Shown here one piece after another: positions 1 to 6,699 of a stretch of DNA of 38,326 nt. The notes below the pieces were generated by a model that made no database searches, had not been told where the DNA came from, and was given only the letters and a program-made list of their open reading frames with translations. The stretch covers positions 1 through 38,326 of the forward strand of contig JAEWVM010000068.1 in assembly GCA_023396615.1 (NCBI GenBank). Reading direction: 5' to 3'. Each line of letters opens with the position of its first letter. Positions within the stretch are counted from its first letter, which is position 1. The position numbers and the translations under genes were made by a program. Origin of the DNA: Spirochaetota bacterium (lineage in GTDB: Bacteria; Spirochaetota; UBA4802; JAFGJZ01).

Positions 1-1
1 A

Positions 2-391
2 AAGTATATTTCCGAAACAGGTTCTGATAATGTTGATAAATTACTTTTTTCCGCATCAGAAATTTATATTTCTATAATTGGACATGTCGAAGCAATTTCT
101 TCTTTTAGAAGATTACTTCATGAAAGAGAAATTGATGAAAAAGATTATAATCAATTGAAGTTGGAGATTGAACAGGATTTTCAGTTTTTCAATGTTGTCG
201 ATGTTAGTTTTGAAATAGTTTTTTCTGCAATAAAAACAATTGATAAATATCAATTGAAAAGTCTTGATTCTATTCACCTTGCATCGGCCATATCAATGAA
301 AAGAAATATTGATTATTTTGTTTCCTCCGATCAGAAATTGTTGAACGCTGCGAAGAAAGAAGGATTCAAAGTTATAAATCCGAACGAATAA
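2..391 (+). CDS. VapC-like PIN-domain toxin, 5' end outside window
   Basis: The reading frame is open from the left edge to the stop at 389-391, giving 129 visible residues. The pattern fits a type II toxin RNase of the PIN/VapC family: an N-terminal YISETGSD stretch that normally follows the first catalytic Asp, a mid-protein helix around the HVEAISSFRR segment, the signature SLDSIHLASA with its acidic Asp, and a C-terminal FVSSDQKLLNAAKKEGF strand-helix that carries the last acidic residue. PIN proteins cleave RNA with a Mg-binding acidic cluster and are held inactive by a cognate antitoxin. The antitoxin gene would lie upstream, outside the window. The family call is strong; toxin activity is inferred. 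Codon use is very AT-rich, as often seen in mobile toxin-antitoxin modules. Confidence 0.85.
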   Translation, partial: KYISETGSDNVDKLLFSASEIYISIIGHVEAISSFRRLLHEREIDEKDYNQLKLEIEQDFQFFNVVDVSFEIVFSAIKTIDKYQLKSLDSIHLASAISMKRNIDYFVSSDQKLLNAAKKEGFKVINPNE

Positions 392-460
392 AAATATTTT
401 TTGTACAAATAAGTCTGAGTGCATCAATTCTGAGAGAGAATGCTTCCGCAATGTCTTAGC

Positions 461-490
461 CGTAAATACGCAAAATCTTGCGTATTTACG
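461..490. repeat. Perfect 13-bp inverted repeat (hairpin)
   Basis: The arms CGTAAATACGCAA (461-473) and TTGCGTATTTACG (478-490) are exact reverse complements around the 4-base loop AATC. There is no T-run after the stem, so it is not a classical intrinsic terminator. It lies between the PIN gene and the GNAT gene and could be a transcript-end stabiliser, a protein-binding site or a small repeat element. Confidence 0.7.
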
Positions 491-574
491 ATAATTGACG
501 ATTTGCATCGAATAATTGATAATTCTCTATTCCGCTTTTCTAACCGTTGTGCTACAAGATACTGGGAGGTAGCG

Positions 575-1006
575 ATGATAGAATATGCGATGAAAGATTC
601 TTCTGCCATTGCAGACATTCGGCATCTGTGGGAAGAGCTGAATGAACACCACATTTCAAAGGGTTCATTTGAGGATGTTTACCGCAAGAAGACGTTTGAA
701 AAAAGACGTGATGAGCTCATGGAAAAATGCAAAGAGTCCATGAAAATTTTCACCGCAAGTGATGATTCGATTCCTGTTGCTTATTGCATTGTTTCGCCGT
801 GTGAAATCGAATCGCTCTGTGTTTCAAAAAAATACAGAGGACACGGAATTGGAAAAAAGCTCATGGAGAATGCTCTTGAGTGGATTGATGAACTGGGCGC
901 AAAAAACATTGTCGTAGAAGTATACGGCGGAAACGAAAGCGTGATTGATTTTTATTCAGAATTTGGATTTTCAACACGCAGAATAATTATGGAAAGAAGG
1001 GGATAA
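575..1006 (+). CDS. GNAT family N-acetyltransferase
   Basis: This 143-residue protein fits the GNAT fold, which transfers the acetyl group of acetyl-CoA to an amine; the acceptor is not predictable. The acetyl-CoA pyrophosphate-binding loop is visible as KKYRGHGIGKKLMENAL (the R/Q-x-x-G-x-G/A motif), preceded by the ESLCVS beta-4 strand and followed by NIVVEVYGGNESVIDFYSEFGF, the typical C-terminal segment in which an Asn/Tyr pair contacts CoA. I chose ATG 575 because GGGAGG sits five bases upstream (564-569) and the protein begins with a normal GNAT first strand; a start near 440 would add unlike residues translated from the inverted repeat. The stop is one base before the next ATG, so the two genes are translationally linked. 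Confidence 0.85.
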   Translation: MIEYAMKDSSAIADIRHLWEELNEHHISKGSFEDVYRKKTFEKRRDELMEKCKESMKIFTASDDSIPVAYCIVSPCEIESLCVSKKYRGHGIGKKLMENALEWIDELGAKNIVVEVYGGNESVIDFYSEFGFSTRRIIMERRG

Positions 1007-1007
1007 G

Positions 1008-1556
1008 ATGAGCAAGGCATTGATGATTATTGATGTACAGAATGATTATTTTCCGGGCGGAACAAAGGAACTTGTTAATTCGGAGAACGCTGCAAAAAAA
1101 GCGGCGGAACTTCTTAATCACGCGAGAAAAAGCGGAATGAAAGTAATTCACGTAAGACATATATCGGAATATCCCGGTGCGACATTTTTTCTTCCGGGTA
1201 CTGAAGGATCTGAAATTCATGAAAGCGTTAAACCTTTGGATGACGAGAAAATTATTATTAAGAATTTTCCGAACAGCTTCAGAGGCACTGATCTTGACAG
1301 TTATCTGCATTCAAACGGAATTAAAGAGATTGTTTTTTGCGGCATGATGAGCCATATGTGTGTAGATTCGGGCGTTAGAGCTGCTAAGGATTACGGTTAT
1401 GATTGTTCACTGGTTCATGATGCCTGCGCTACCTGCGATCAGCATTTTGCCGGGGAGAAGATTTCTGCTGAATCCGTTCACAGATCTTTTATGGCGGCAT
1501 TAGACGGAATTTTCGCTAAGATTATATCCGCGGATGATTTTAAGAATAGTTTCTGA
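1008..1556 (+). CDS. Isochorismatase-like cysteine hydrolase
   Basis: This 182-residue protein belongs to the isochorismatase/nicotinamidase superfamily of cysteine hydrolases. The catalytic triad is complete: Asp9 in MIIDVQNDYF, Lys85 in IIIKNFPNSF and Cys118 in GMMSHMCVDSG. The typical non-proline cis-peptide region precedes the Cys. Members hydrolyse amides (nicotinamide, N-carbamoyl compounds) or isochorismate; the substrate cannot be read here. The length is normal. The ribosome site AGAAGGGG lies inside the end of the GNAT gene, one base separates the two genes, and they form a two-gene unit. A GNAT paired with an amidase-like hydrolase may act on the same small nitrogen compound, but that is inference. 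Confidence 0.87.
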   Translation: MSKALMIIDVQNDYFPGGTKELVNSENAAKKAAELLNHARKSGMKVIHVRHISEYPGATFFLPGTEGSEIHESVKPLDDEKIIIKNFPNSFRGTDLDSYLHSNGIKEIVFCGMMSHMCVDSGVRAAKDYGYDCSLVHDACATCDQHFAGEKISAESVHRSFMAALDGIFAKIISADDFKNSF

Positions 1557-1564
1557 TATATGGG

Positions 1565-1594
1565 TTTCAAGTCTGCCAAAAGGCAGACTTGAAA
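1565..1594. terminator. Bidirectional hairpin between convergent genes
   Basis: TTTCAAGTCTGCC (1565-1577) and GGCAGACTTGAAA (1582-1594) pair perfectly around an AAAA loop. The hairpin sits exactly between the + strand hydrolase stop and the stop of the minus strand lipoprotein gene. The T-runs on both sides are short, so termination strength is uncertain, but place and symmetry fit a shared terminator. Confidence 0.65.
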
Positions 1595-1598
1595 AATA

Positions 1599-2339
1599 TT
1601 ATTTCTTTAACTCTTTATCCATCCAGTCTATATAGCTGCTTACTGCATCATCAATTGATTCTGCGCATATTTTGTTTACTTCGGCGACTTTATACCATCC
1701 CATAAACTGTGTAATTCCGGTTTCGGATTCGCCTTCAACTTTCTTTTTGATGATTGTAGCGCCCTTTGCGTCATAAACAGTTATAGTCATATTTGTTTTT
1801 GCTTTGATGTTTCCAATAGATACTCCAAGCACGCTGACTCCGCTTTTGGTTAATGAACTGAAAATCTCGACAATAATTGTAGCGTTAAGATTTTTTGCAC
1901 TGGCTAGAAATTTTACTGTTTCTTTTTCGGCTTTACCTGATGATGCAAGAGCAGGATAACCCTGAACACCGGTAAAATTTCCAAATACATCCTTTTGAGA
2001 TTCTATTTTCTTAAATGCCGGAATTGAAAGAACTTCGCCTTCTCCTGCAAGTGTAAAAGGAAACATTTTGCGGCGATTTTCCATTACTTTGTTTTTGGTA
2101 TAATTAAGTGTAGGAAGCATGGATAATTTATCTCTTTGAGACAATTCCGATGCAAGAGTTAAAAGCCCGCTTCCGGTTGATGATGTGTCAACTTCTGATG
2201 TAGCAGATACAACTGATATTACCGCACCTTTTTTTATTTTTTTTGCTTCGTCTTTTTTCATGACGCTGGTACATGATGAAAGAACTACTGCGGATAGAAG
2301 CAATAGAAATGCATACTGAAAACGCTTAAGGCTGTTCAT
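1599..2339 (-). CDS. Lipoprotein of unknown function
   Basis: This 246-residue protein starts with a basic, hydrophobic signal (MNSLKRF then a run of Leu/Val) and a lipobox LSSC with the lipidated Cys at residue 23, so it should be exported and anchored in a membrane by SPase II processing. After the Cys come a Lys-rich stretch and an alpha/beta domain with no motif I recognise. The segment around LNATIIVEIFSS and the strand TNMTITVYDAKGATIIKK recall periplasmic lipoproteins that assemble on outer-membrane machinery, but this is only an impression. The start is supported by GGAG about seven bases upstream. A TTGACA box on the minus strand (2389-2394) may be its -35. The gene stands alone, convergent with the hydrolase pair. 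Confidence 0.8.
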   Translation of the reverse strand: MNSLKRFQYAFLLLLSAVVLSSCTSVMKKDEAKKIKKGAVISVVSATSEVDTSSTGSGLLTLASELSQRDKLSMLPTLNYTKNKVMENRRKMFPFTLAGEGEVLSIPAFKKIESQKDVFGNFTGVQGYPALASSGKAEKETVKFLASAKNLNATIIVEIFSSLTKSGVSVLGVSIGNIKAKTNMTITVYDAKGATIIKKKVEGESETGITQFMGWYKVAEVNKICAESIDDAVSSYIDWMDKELKK

Positions 2340-2465
2340 TTGGAATCTCCATTAATATTTTTTTTTAGAGAAATACTCTAACATATATTGTCAATCATTA
2401 AAGAAAGAATATGGTAATTGACGGTAATCTTCTGGTTTGATTTTTGAAATTTAAGCAAAAGCCAT

Positions 2466-2538
2466 GAGCCAAATCACGAATCGAACTTGATAAATCATTA
2501 TTGTGAGTGATGCGCTCTGCCGACTGAGCTATGCAGGC
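2466..2538 (-). pseudogene. Degenerate tRNA-Val(CAC)-like sequence
   Basis: Read on the minus strand, the 73 bases follow the tRNA plan exactly in length. The acceptor 5' strand is GCCTGCA, followed by TA; the D arm is GCTC/GAGC with loop AGTCGGCA; the anticodon loop is CTCACAA (anticodon CAC, valine); the variable region has five bases; and the T loop is TTCGATT. The pairing is damaged. The 3' acceptor strand is TTTGGCT, giving only two Watson-Crick pairs, three G-T pairs and two mismatches with GCCTGCA. The anticodon stem CATCA/TAATG has one mismatch, the T stem has one, and no CCA follows. It is probably a decayed tRNA gene rather than a working one; a heavily edited or alternative RNA cannot be excluded. 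Confidence 0.65.
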
Positions 2539-2612
2539 TTATCTGAAACATTTACCGCAAATAAGCATTGTCAAGAAAAGGTTATTTTTTTACTGATAAA
2601 GTAAATAAATGC

Positions 2613-2641
2613 TTGAACGCGCAAACGTTTGCCCGTATATT
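2613..2641 (+). promoter_or_regulatory. Promoter with LacI-family-type operator in its spacer
   Basis: The -35 box TTGAAC (2613-2618) and the -10 box TATATT (2636-2641) are exactly 17 bases apart. The spacer contains the perfect 12-bp palindrome GCAAACGTTTGC (2621-2632) with a central CG, the hallmark of LacI/GalR/PurR-family operators. A repressor bound there would block RNA polymerase directly. No LacI-family gene lies in the window, so the regulator would act from elsewhere. Confidence 0.75.
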
Positions 2642-2688
2642 GGTTTTAACGCTGAGAATATCCGGAATTTTTCGGCCGTGGAGGTAAA

Positions 2689-4302
2689 ATGGAAACTTAT
2701 AAGAACTTTGATGTTGCGCTGTATTTTACAGTAAGAGATACAATGGAGTTTGCCAAAAATGAAAAATTTCGCGAGAAATGGGATTTTTTGACAAAGCACA
2801 TTAAGATTAATCATGTTTATATTGAAACTTACAGGGGAGATATCTGGGCAAGCGATGAAGAGCTGACTGAAGTTAAAAAATTCTTTAATGAAAGAAAGGT
2901 GAAGCTTTCGGGCGGAATCACAACCTCAAAGCAGACTCAGGAGTTTTGGCAGCTTCTTTGCTATTCAAGCGATGAAGACAGAAAGAAGCTTGAGTCAGCT
3001 GTGCGTCTTACCGCAAAGCATTTTGACAGAATCATCTTCGATGACTTTTATTTTACGGACTGCAGATGCAAAAAATGCGCCGAAGCTAAGGGAAACAGAA
3101 CTTTCCGCGAATACCGCATGGATCTGAAGAATGATGTTTCAAAAAATATCATAATGAAGACTGCAAAGGAAGTTAATCCGTCTTGTCACGTGATTATAAA
3201 ATTTCCGAACTGGTATCCTTATCATTCATTTACGGGATATAATCCAAAAAACGAACGCAATATTTTCGATTCAATTTATACCGGTACTGAAACGCGCGAT
3301 CATAAGATGACCCAGCAGAATATTCCGCGGTACATGAGTTATTCTATCATGCGTTATTTTGAAAACGCCGCTCCGGGCAGAAACGGCGGAGGTTGGTATG
3401 ATGCTTTCGACTGTTATACTCATCTCGACTATACAGAGCAGGGAATTTTTACAGTTCTTTCGGGCGCAAAGGAAATAACACTTTTCTGCTACAGTCATAT
3501 CTATGACCATTTTGTTCCTGGCATGGGTTATGTTTTCGACAGACTTGATGAGGACATGTCGAAGCTCGGCAAACCATATGGAATAAATGCCTACATTCCT
3601 TTCGATTCTTACGGTGAAGAATATATTACGGATTATTTCGGTCATATGGGACTTCCTATCGAGCCGTCTCCAGAGTATGATGATTCGCGTATTATGATTC
3701 TTACAGAGTCTTCCGCCAAGGATAAGGATATTGTCAAAAAGATGGAAGCTACTCTCGGCAAGGGCGGAAAGGTCATTACTACGACCGGCTTCTGGCGCGA
3801 AGCTGCTCAAATGGGAGCTGAACCTTTCAGAATAAAAGCCAATGTCCGTAAGGCGGATAACTACGCGCATGAGATAGATATCTGCGGATTCAAGAATTAT
3901 TTTCCTTCAAGCGACAGCGCTCTTTACAGTGATATCTTTTCACCTGTAAACGACGGCTGGAATACAGTTGTAGGTCTTGACGATTCGGGTGTTTTTCCGG
4001 TTTTGATTAAGCAGAAATGGGGTGAAGGTTTTCTTTACTTATTGAACATACCTCATTCACCGGCGGATATATTAAAGCTTCCGGCTGAAGTTCTGAACAA
4101 AATCAGAAGCGAGTTCATGGCAGACTTTCCTGTCATGATAAAAGGCGAAAGCAATGTTCTGTTGTTTCTTTATGATAACAACAAGGCATTTCTTTATTCA
4201 TCGGTCATGCATAACACCTTTGTCGATGTTGTTTATAAAAATAAGGGAACCACGGAAAGGATTTTCATCCGTCCCGGAGAGTGCAGAATCCTTGATCTTT
4301 AA
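2689..4302 (+). CDS. Glycoside-hydrolase-like (TIM-barrel) protein
   Basis: This 537-residue protein lacks a signal peptide, so it should be cytoplasmic. The first 320 residues look like a (beta/alpha)8 barrel: short strands ending in polar residues (VALYFTVRD, HVYIETYRGD, SGGITTS, IIFDDFYF, HVIIKFPNWYPYH). Asp118 and Asp119 at the end of IIFDD are good active-site candidates, and Cys125, Cys127 and Cys130 follow. Residues 335-390 resemble a class-I GATase-like fold as in the trimerisation domain of beta-galactosidases, and the last 100 residues are a beta domain. I do not recognise the exact family or substrate; a hypothetical glycoside hydrolase is the best reading. The gene is monocistronic, has GGAGG before the ATG, and its promoter carries a LacI-type operator, which supports a sugar-related role. 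Confidence 0.65.
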   Translation: METYKNFDVALYFTVRDTMEFAKNEKFREKWDFLTKHIKINHVYIETYRGDIWASDEELTEVKKFFNERKVKLSGGITTSKQTQEFWQLLCYSSDEDRKKLESAVRLTAKHFDRIIFDDFYFTDCRCKKCAEAKGNRTFREYRMDLKNDVSKNIIMKTAKEVNPSCHVIIKFPNWYPYHSFTGYNPKNERNIFDSIYTGTETRDHKMTQQNIPRYMSYSIMRYFENAAPGRNGGGWYDAFDCYTHLDYTEQGIFTVLSGAKEITLFCYSHIYDHFVPGMGYVFDRLDEDMSKLGKPYGINAYIPFDSYGEEYITDYFGHMGLPIEPSPEYDDSRIMILTESSAKDKDIVKKMEATLGKGGKVITTTGFWREAAQMGAEPFRIKANVRKADNYAHEIDICGFKNYFPSSDSALYSDIFSPVNDGWNTVVGLDDSGVFPVLIKQKWGEGFLYLLNIPHSPADILKLPAEVLNKIRSEFMADFPVMIKGESNVLLFLYDNNKAFLYSSVMHNTFVDVVYKNKGTTERIFIRPGECRILDL

Positions 4303-4303
4303 C

Positions 4304-4327
4304 AAAACCCGCGAAAGCGGGTTTTTT
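4304..4327 (+). terminator. Rho-independent terminator
   Basis: AAAACCCGC (4304-4312) pairs with GCGGGTTTT (4317-4325) around a GAAA tetraloop, followed by more T. It begins two bases after the stop of the glycoside-hydrolase-like gene and is the clearest intrinsic terminator in the window. Confidence 0.92.
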
Positions 4328-4346
4328 ACTTCTCGGGGATGATGAT

Positions 4347-4388
4347 GCAATTAATTTATCCTTGAAACAATTAGGGCAATTAATTTAT
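4347..4388 (+). repeat. Two 13-bp direct repeats upstream of the acetyltransferase operon
   Basis: GCAATTAATTTAT occurs at 4347-4359 and again at 4376-4388, a start-to-start distance of 29 bases, about three helical turns. The second copy touches a TTGAAT (4388-4393) that is 17 bases from TATGAT (4411-4416), a possible promoter for the downstream gene. If that promoter is right, the leader is only about five bases. The repeats could be paired regulator sites. Confidence 0.5.
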
Positions 4389-4427
4389 TGAATTATTCGT
4401 TTTATATGATTATGATGGGGTGTTCTT

Positions 4428-5315
4428 ATGGATGGCGGAATGTTTATTAGAAGTGTTGCGGAAAAACTTTCAGATTTCAAAAATATTGAGATGGTTTATC
4501 ATCACAGCAGCAAGAGTATTCCCATGCCTTCGTCAATGGTTCTGTCTGAAATTATTGATGATATCAGATCGGTGCTGTTTCCGGGTTATTTCGGACCTGA
4601 TGTGATAGAGGGCAATGTGGAGTATCAAATCGGCGCGGCTCTCGACAGAATTTACGGCAGGCTGACCAAGCAGATCCGGCGCGGTTTCTGTTTTGACTGT
4701 CCGGAGAAGGCGTCCCGTGACTGCAATTACTGTGAGGACCGTTCTTCTTCAGCGGCAAGACTTCTTATAGAGAAGCTCCCTGAAATCCGTTCGGTTCTCG
4801 CTTCGGATGCGATGTCGGCATATGAAGGTGATCCTGCAGCGAGAAGCGCCGGAGAGGCGATATTCTGTTATCCGAGCCTTAAAACGCTTACGAGTCATAG
4901 AATCGCGCACGAACTTTACAAGATGGAAATTCCTCTCATACCGAGAATGATTTCCGAACTCGCGCATTCAGAAAGCGGAATAGATATTCATCCCGGAGCT
5001 CAAATCGGTGAGCGTTTCTTTATTGATCACGGAACCGGTGTTGTTATCGGCGAGACTTCTGTTATCGGAAAGAATGTGCGTCTTTATCAGGGAGTGACTC
5101 TCGGTTTCAAAAGCTTTCCGCTTGATGAAAACGGAAATCCCGTGAAAGGAACTGTCCGTCATCCCAGAGTTGAGGATGATGTTATAATTTACGCTAATGC
5201 GACTATCCTGGGTCCGATAACTATCGGCAGAGGAAGTCAGATAGGCGGAAACTGCTGGATTACCGAGAGTGTTCCGCCTGAAAGCAGAATCAAAGCTCCG
5301 AAATATGAGGTCTGA
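4428..5315 (+). CDS. cysE: Serine O-acetyltransferase
   Basis: This enzyme acetylates L-serine with acetyl-CoA, the first step of cysteine synthesis. The 295 residues contain an N-terminal helical part, the EGDPAA serine-binding motif (Asp135), and a C-terminal left-handed beta-helix with hexapeptide repeats. The catalytic His/Asp region is seen in FIDHGTGVVIGET (Asp200, His201). GFKSF and GNPVKGTVRHPRVEDDVIIYANA form the usual acceptor loop. The helical region contains Cys88-x2-Cys91-x7-Cys99-x2-Cys102, an addition not found in the short enterobacterial enzyme, which could bind zinc or an iron-sulfur cluster. The assignment to SAT is firm; the Cys cluster role is inference. ATG 4428 follows GGGGTG. 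It is the first gene of a four-gene operon, and its TGA shares one base with the next ATG. Confidence 0.93.
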   Translation: MDGGMFIRSVAEKLSDFKNIEMVYHHSSKSIPMPSSMVLSEIIDDIRSVLFPGYFGPDVIEGNVEYQIGAALDRIYGRLTKQIRRGFCFDCPEKASRDCNYCEDRSSSAARLLIEKLPEIRSVLASDAMSAYEGDPAARSAGEAIFCYPSLKTLTSHRIAHELYKMEIPLIPRMISELAHSESGIDIHPGAQIGERFFIDHGTGVVIGETSVIGKNVRLYQGVTLGFKSFPLDENGNPVKGTVRHPRVEDDVIIYANATILGPITIGRGSQIGGNCWITESVPPESRIKAPKYEV

Positions 5316-6685
5316 TGTTTAACTTTTATTCGAAAAGAAAAGCCGGTGAAAAACGGAAGATTGTAATCGTTGAAGACGAAGTTCTTTCTTCCGCCGATAT
5401 GAGCGCTTTTCTTTCGGCTAAAGGTTATGAAATACCTGCGTGCGCGATAAACGCAGAAAATGCTCTTTTTGAAATAGAAAAGCACCGGCCTGATCTGGTT
5501 CTTATGGATATCCGAATCAAAGGCGAAGTGGACGGAATAAGCGCCGCGATAACAGTTAAAGAAAAATTCAATATTCCGGTGATTTTTATCACAGCTTACG
5601 CTGATAGAGAAACACTGGAGCGTGCAAAAGTCGCTGAGCCTTACGGGTACATCCTTAAGCCTTTTGCAGAACACGATCTTTTTGCTTCAGTCGAAATGGC
5701 AATTAATAAAAAAGAAGCCGAAATGGCGGCAGGTGCAAGAGAAGTTCTTTTTTCTGCAGTATTGAAACACATAGGCGACGGTGTCATAGTAACAGATGAT
5801 GATTACAATGTTTTTTTCTCAAACATTGCAGCGTGTAATATTACAGGACTTAGTGAAAGTGATCTTGAGAATAAAAATCTTTATGATATTTTCGGCGGAG
5901 AAGGGATTGATAAAACAAAATTTCCCCAGGAAGGAACTCTTTTCCAGAGCCGATACAAAAAAGGTGACGGAAGAACAGCTGATATCGAATATCAGTATGA
6001 CAGGGTAAATTCTCAGCCTCTTTCTTTCAGCGGCGGGATTTTCGTTTTCCGTGATGTTACAGAGCGTGCGAAAAATGAAGCCAAGATACAAAATACCCTC
6101 ATGATGCTCAGAAAGGCTATGGGCGGAATAATTCAGGCAATGGCAGTGACTGTCGAAACAAGGGATCCGTATACAGCAGGTCATCAGAAAAGAGTAACCG
6201 AGCTTGCCCGCAAAATCGCCGATTATATGAACCTGAAAGATGACATAAAAGACGGACTAAGGATGGCCGGAATTATTCATGATATAGGTAAAATATCAGT
6301 GCCGGCTGAAATTCTCTCAAAACCGGGTAAACTATCCGATATAGAATTTTCTCTGATAAAAAATCATCCCCAGTCAGGATATGAAATACTTAAGAATATT
6401 GAATTTCCGTGGCCTGTGGCGATGATCGTCCGTCAGCATCACGAGAGGCTCGACGGAAGCGGATATCCTGACGGAATAAAATCTGATGAAATACTAATCG
6501 AATCCAAGATATTGGCTGTAGCTGATGTTGTTGAAGCAATGGCTTCTCACCGTCCGTACCGCGCATCTCTGGGAATTCATGCAGCTATCGATGAAATAAT
6601 AAAAAACAAGGGAAAGCATTACGACCCTGATGTTGTGAATGCCTGTGTTGCTGTTTTTGCAAAGGGAGATTTTAGTTTTGATTAA
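5315..6685 (+). CDS. Response regulator with PAS and HD-GYP domains (c-di-GMP phosphodiesterase)
   Basis: This 456-residue cytoplasmic protein has three parts. Residues 14-130 are a receiver domain with acidic pocket Glu20/Asp21, phospho-acceptor Asp65, Thr93 and Lys115. Residues about 145-255 form a PAS sensor. Residues about 265-456 are an HD-GYP domain with the metal site intact: His322-Asp323 in IIHDIGKI, Lys326, and HHERLDGSGYP (375-385). HD-GYP proteins degrade cyclic di-GMP to GMP or pGpG, here probably under phosphorelay and ligand control. No histidine kinase is adjacent, so its kinase is elsewhere. The start overlaps the cysE stop (TGATG). A GTG-start gene follows 14 bases later. 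Confidence 0.93.
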   Translation: MFNFYSKRKAGEKRKIVIVEDEVLSSADMSAFLSAKGYEIPACAINAENALFEIEKHRPDLVLMDIRIKGEVDGISAAITVKEKFNIPVIFITAYADRETLERAKVAEPYGYILKPFAEHDLFASVEMAINKKEAEMAAGAREVLFSAVLKHIGDGVIVTDDDYNVFFSNIAACNITGLSESDLENKNLYDIFGGEGIDKTKFPQEGTLFQSRYKKGDGRTADIEYQYDRVNSQPLSFSGGIFVFRDVTERAKNEAKIQNTLMMLRKAMGGIIQAMAVTVETRDPYTAGHQKRVTELARKIADYMNLKDDIKDGLRMAGIIHDIGKISVPAEILSKPGKLSDIEFSLIKNHPQSGYEILKNIEFPWPVAMIVRQHHERLDGSGYPDGIKSDEILIESKILAVADVVEAMASHRPYRASLGIHAAIDEIIKNKGKHYDPDVVNACVAVFAKGDFSFD

Positions 6686-6699
6686 ACGAGGTTTGACTG

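Larger units (their letters stand above)
2340..2688. other. 349-base gene-free region with decayed tRNA and promoter
   Basis: No reading frame here looks coding. From left to right it holds the probable minus strand promoter of the lipoprotein gene, a tRNA-like sequence on the minus strand (2466-2538), and a + strand promoter with a palindromic operator (2613-2641). A GTGGAGG ribosome site leads into the next gene. Confidence 0.7.

Noticed and set aside
3271..3870. 199-residue open frame on the minus strand within the hydrolase-like gene
   Set aside because: It lies wholly inside a well-supported + strand gene and has no ribosome site or recognisable motif; it is a shadow of that gene.
5237..5674. 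145-residue minus strand frame across the cysE/HD-GYP boundary
   Set aside because: Antisense to two convincing + strand genes, with no supporting features.
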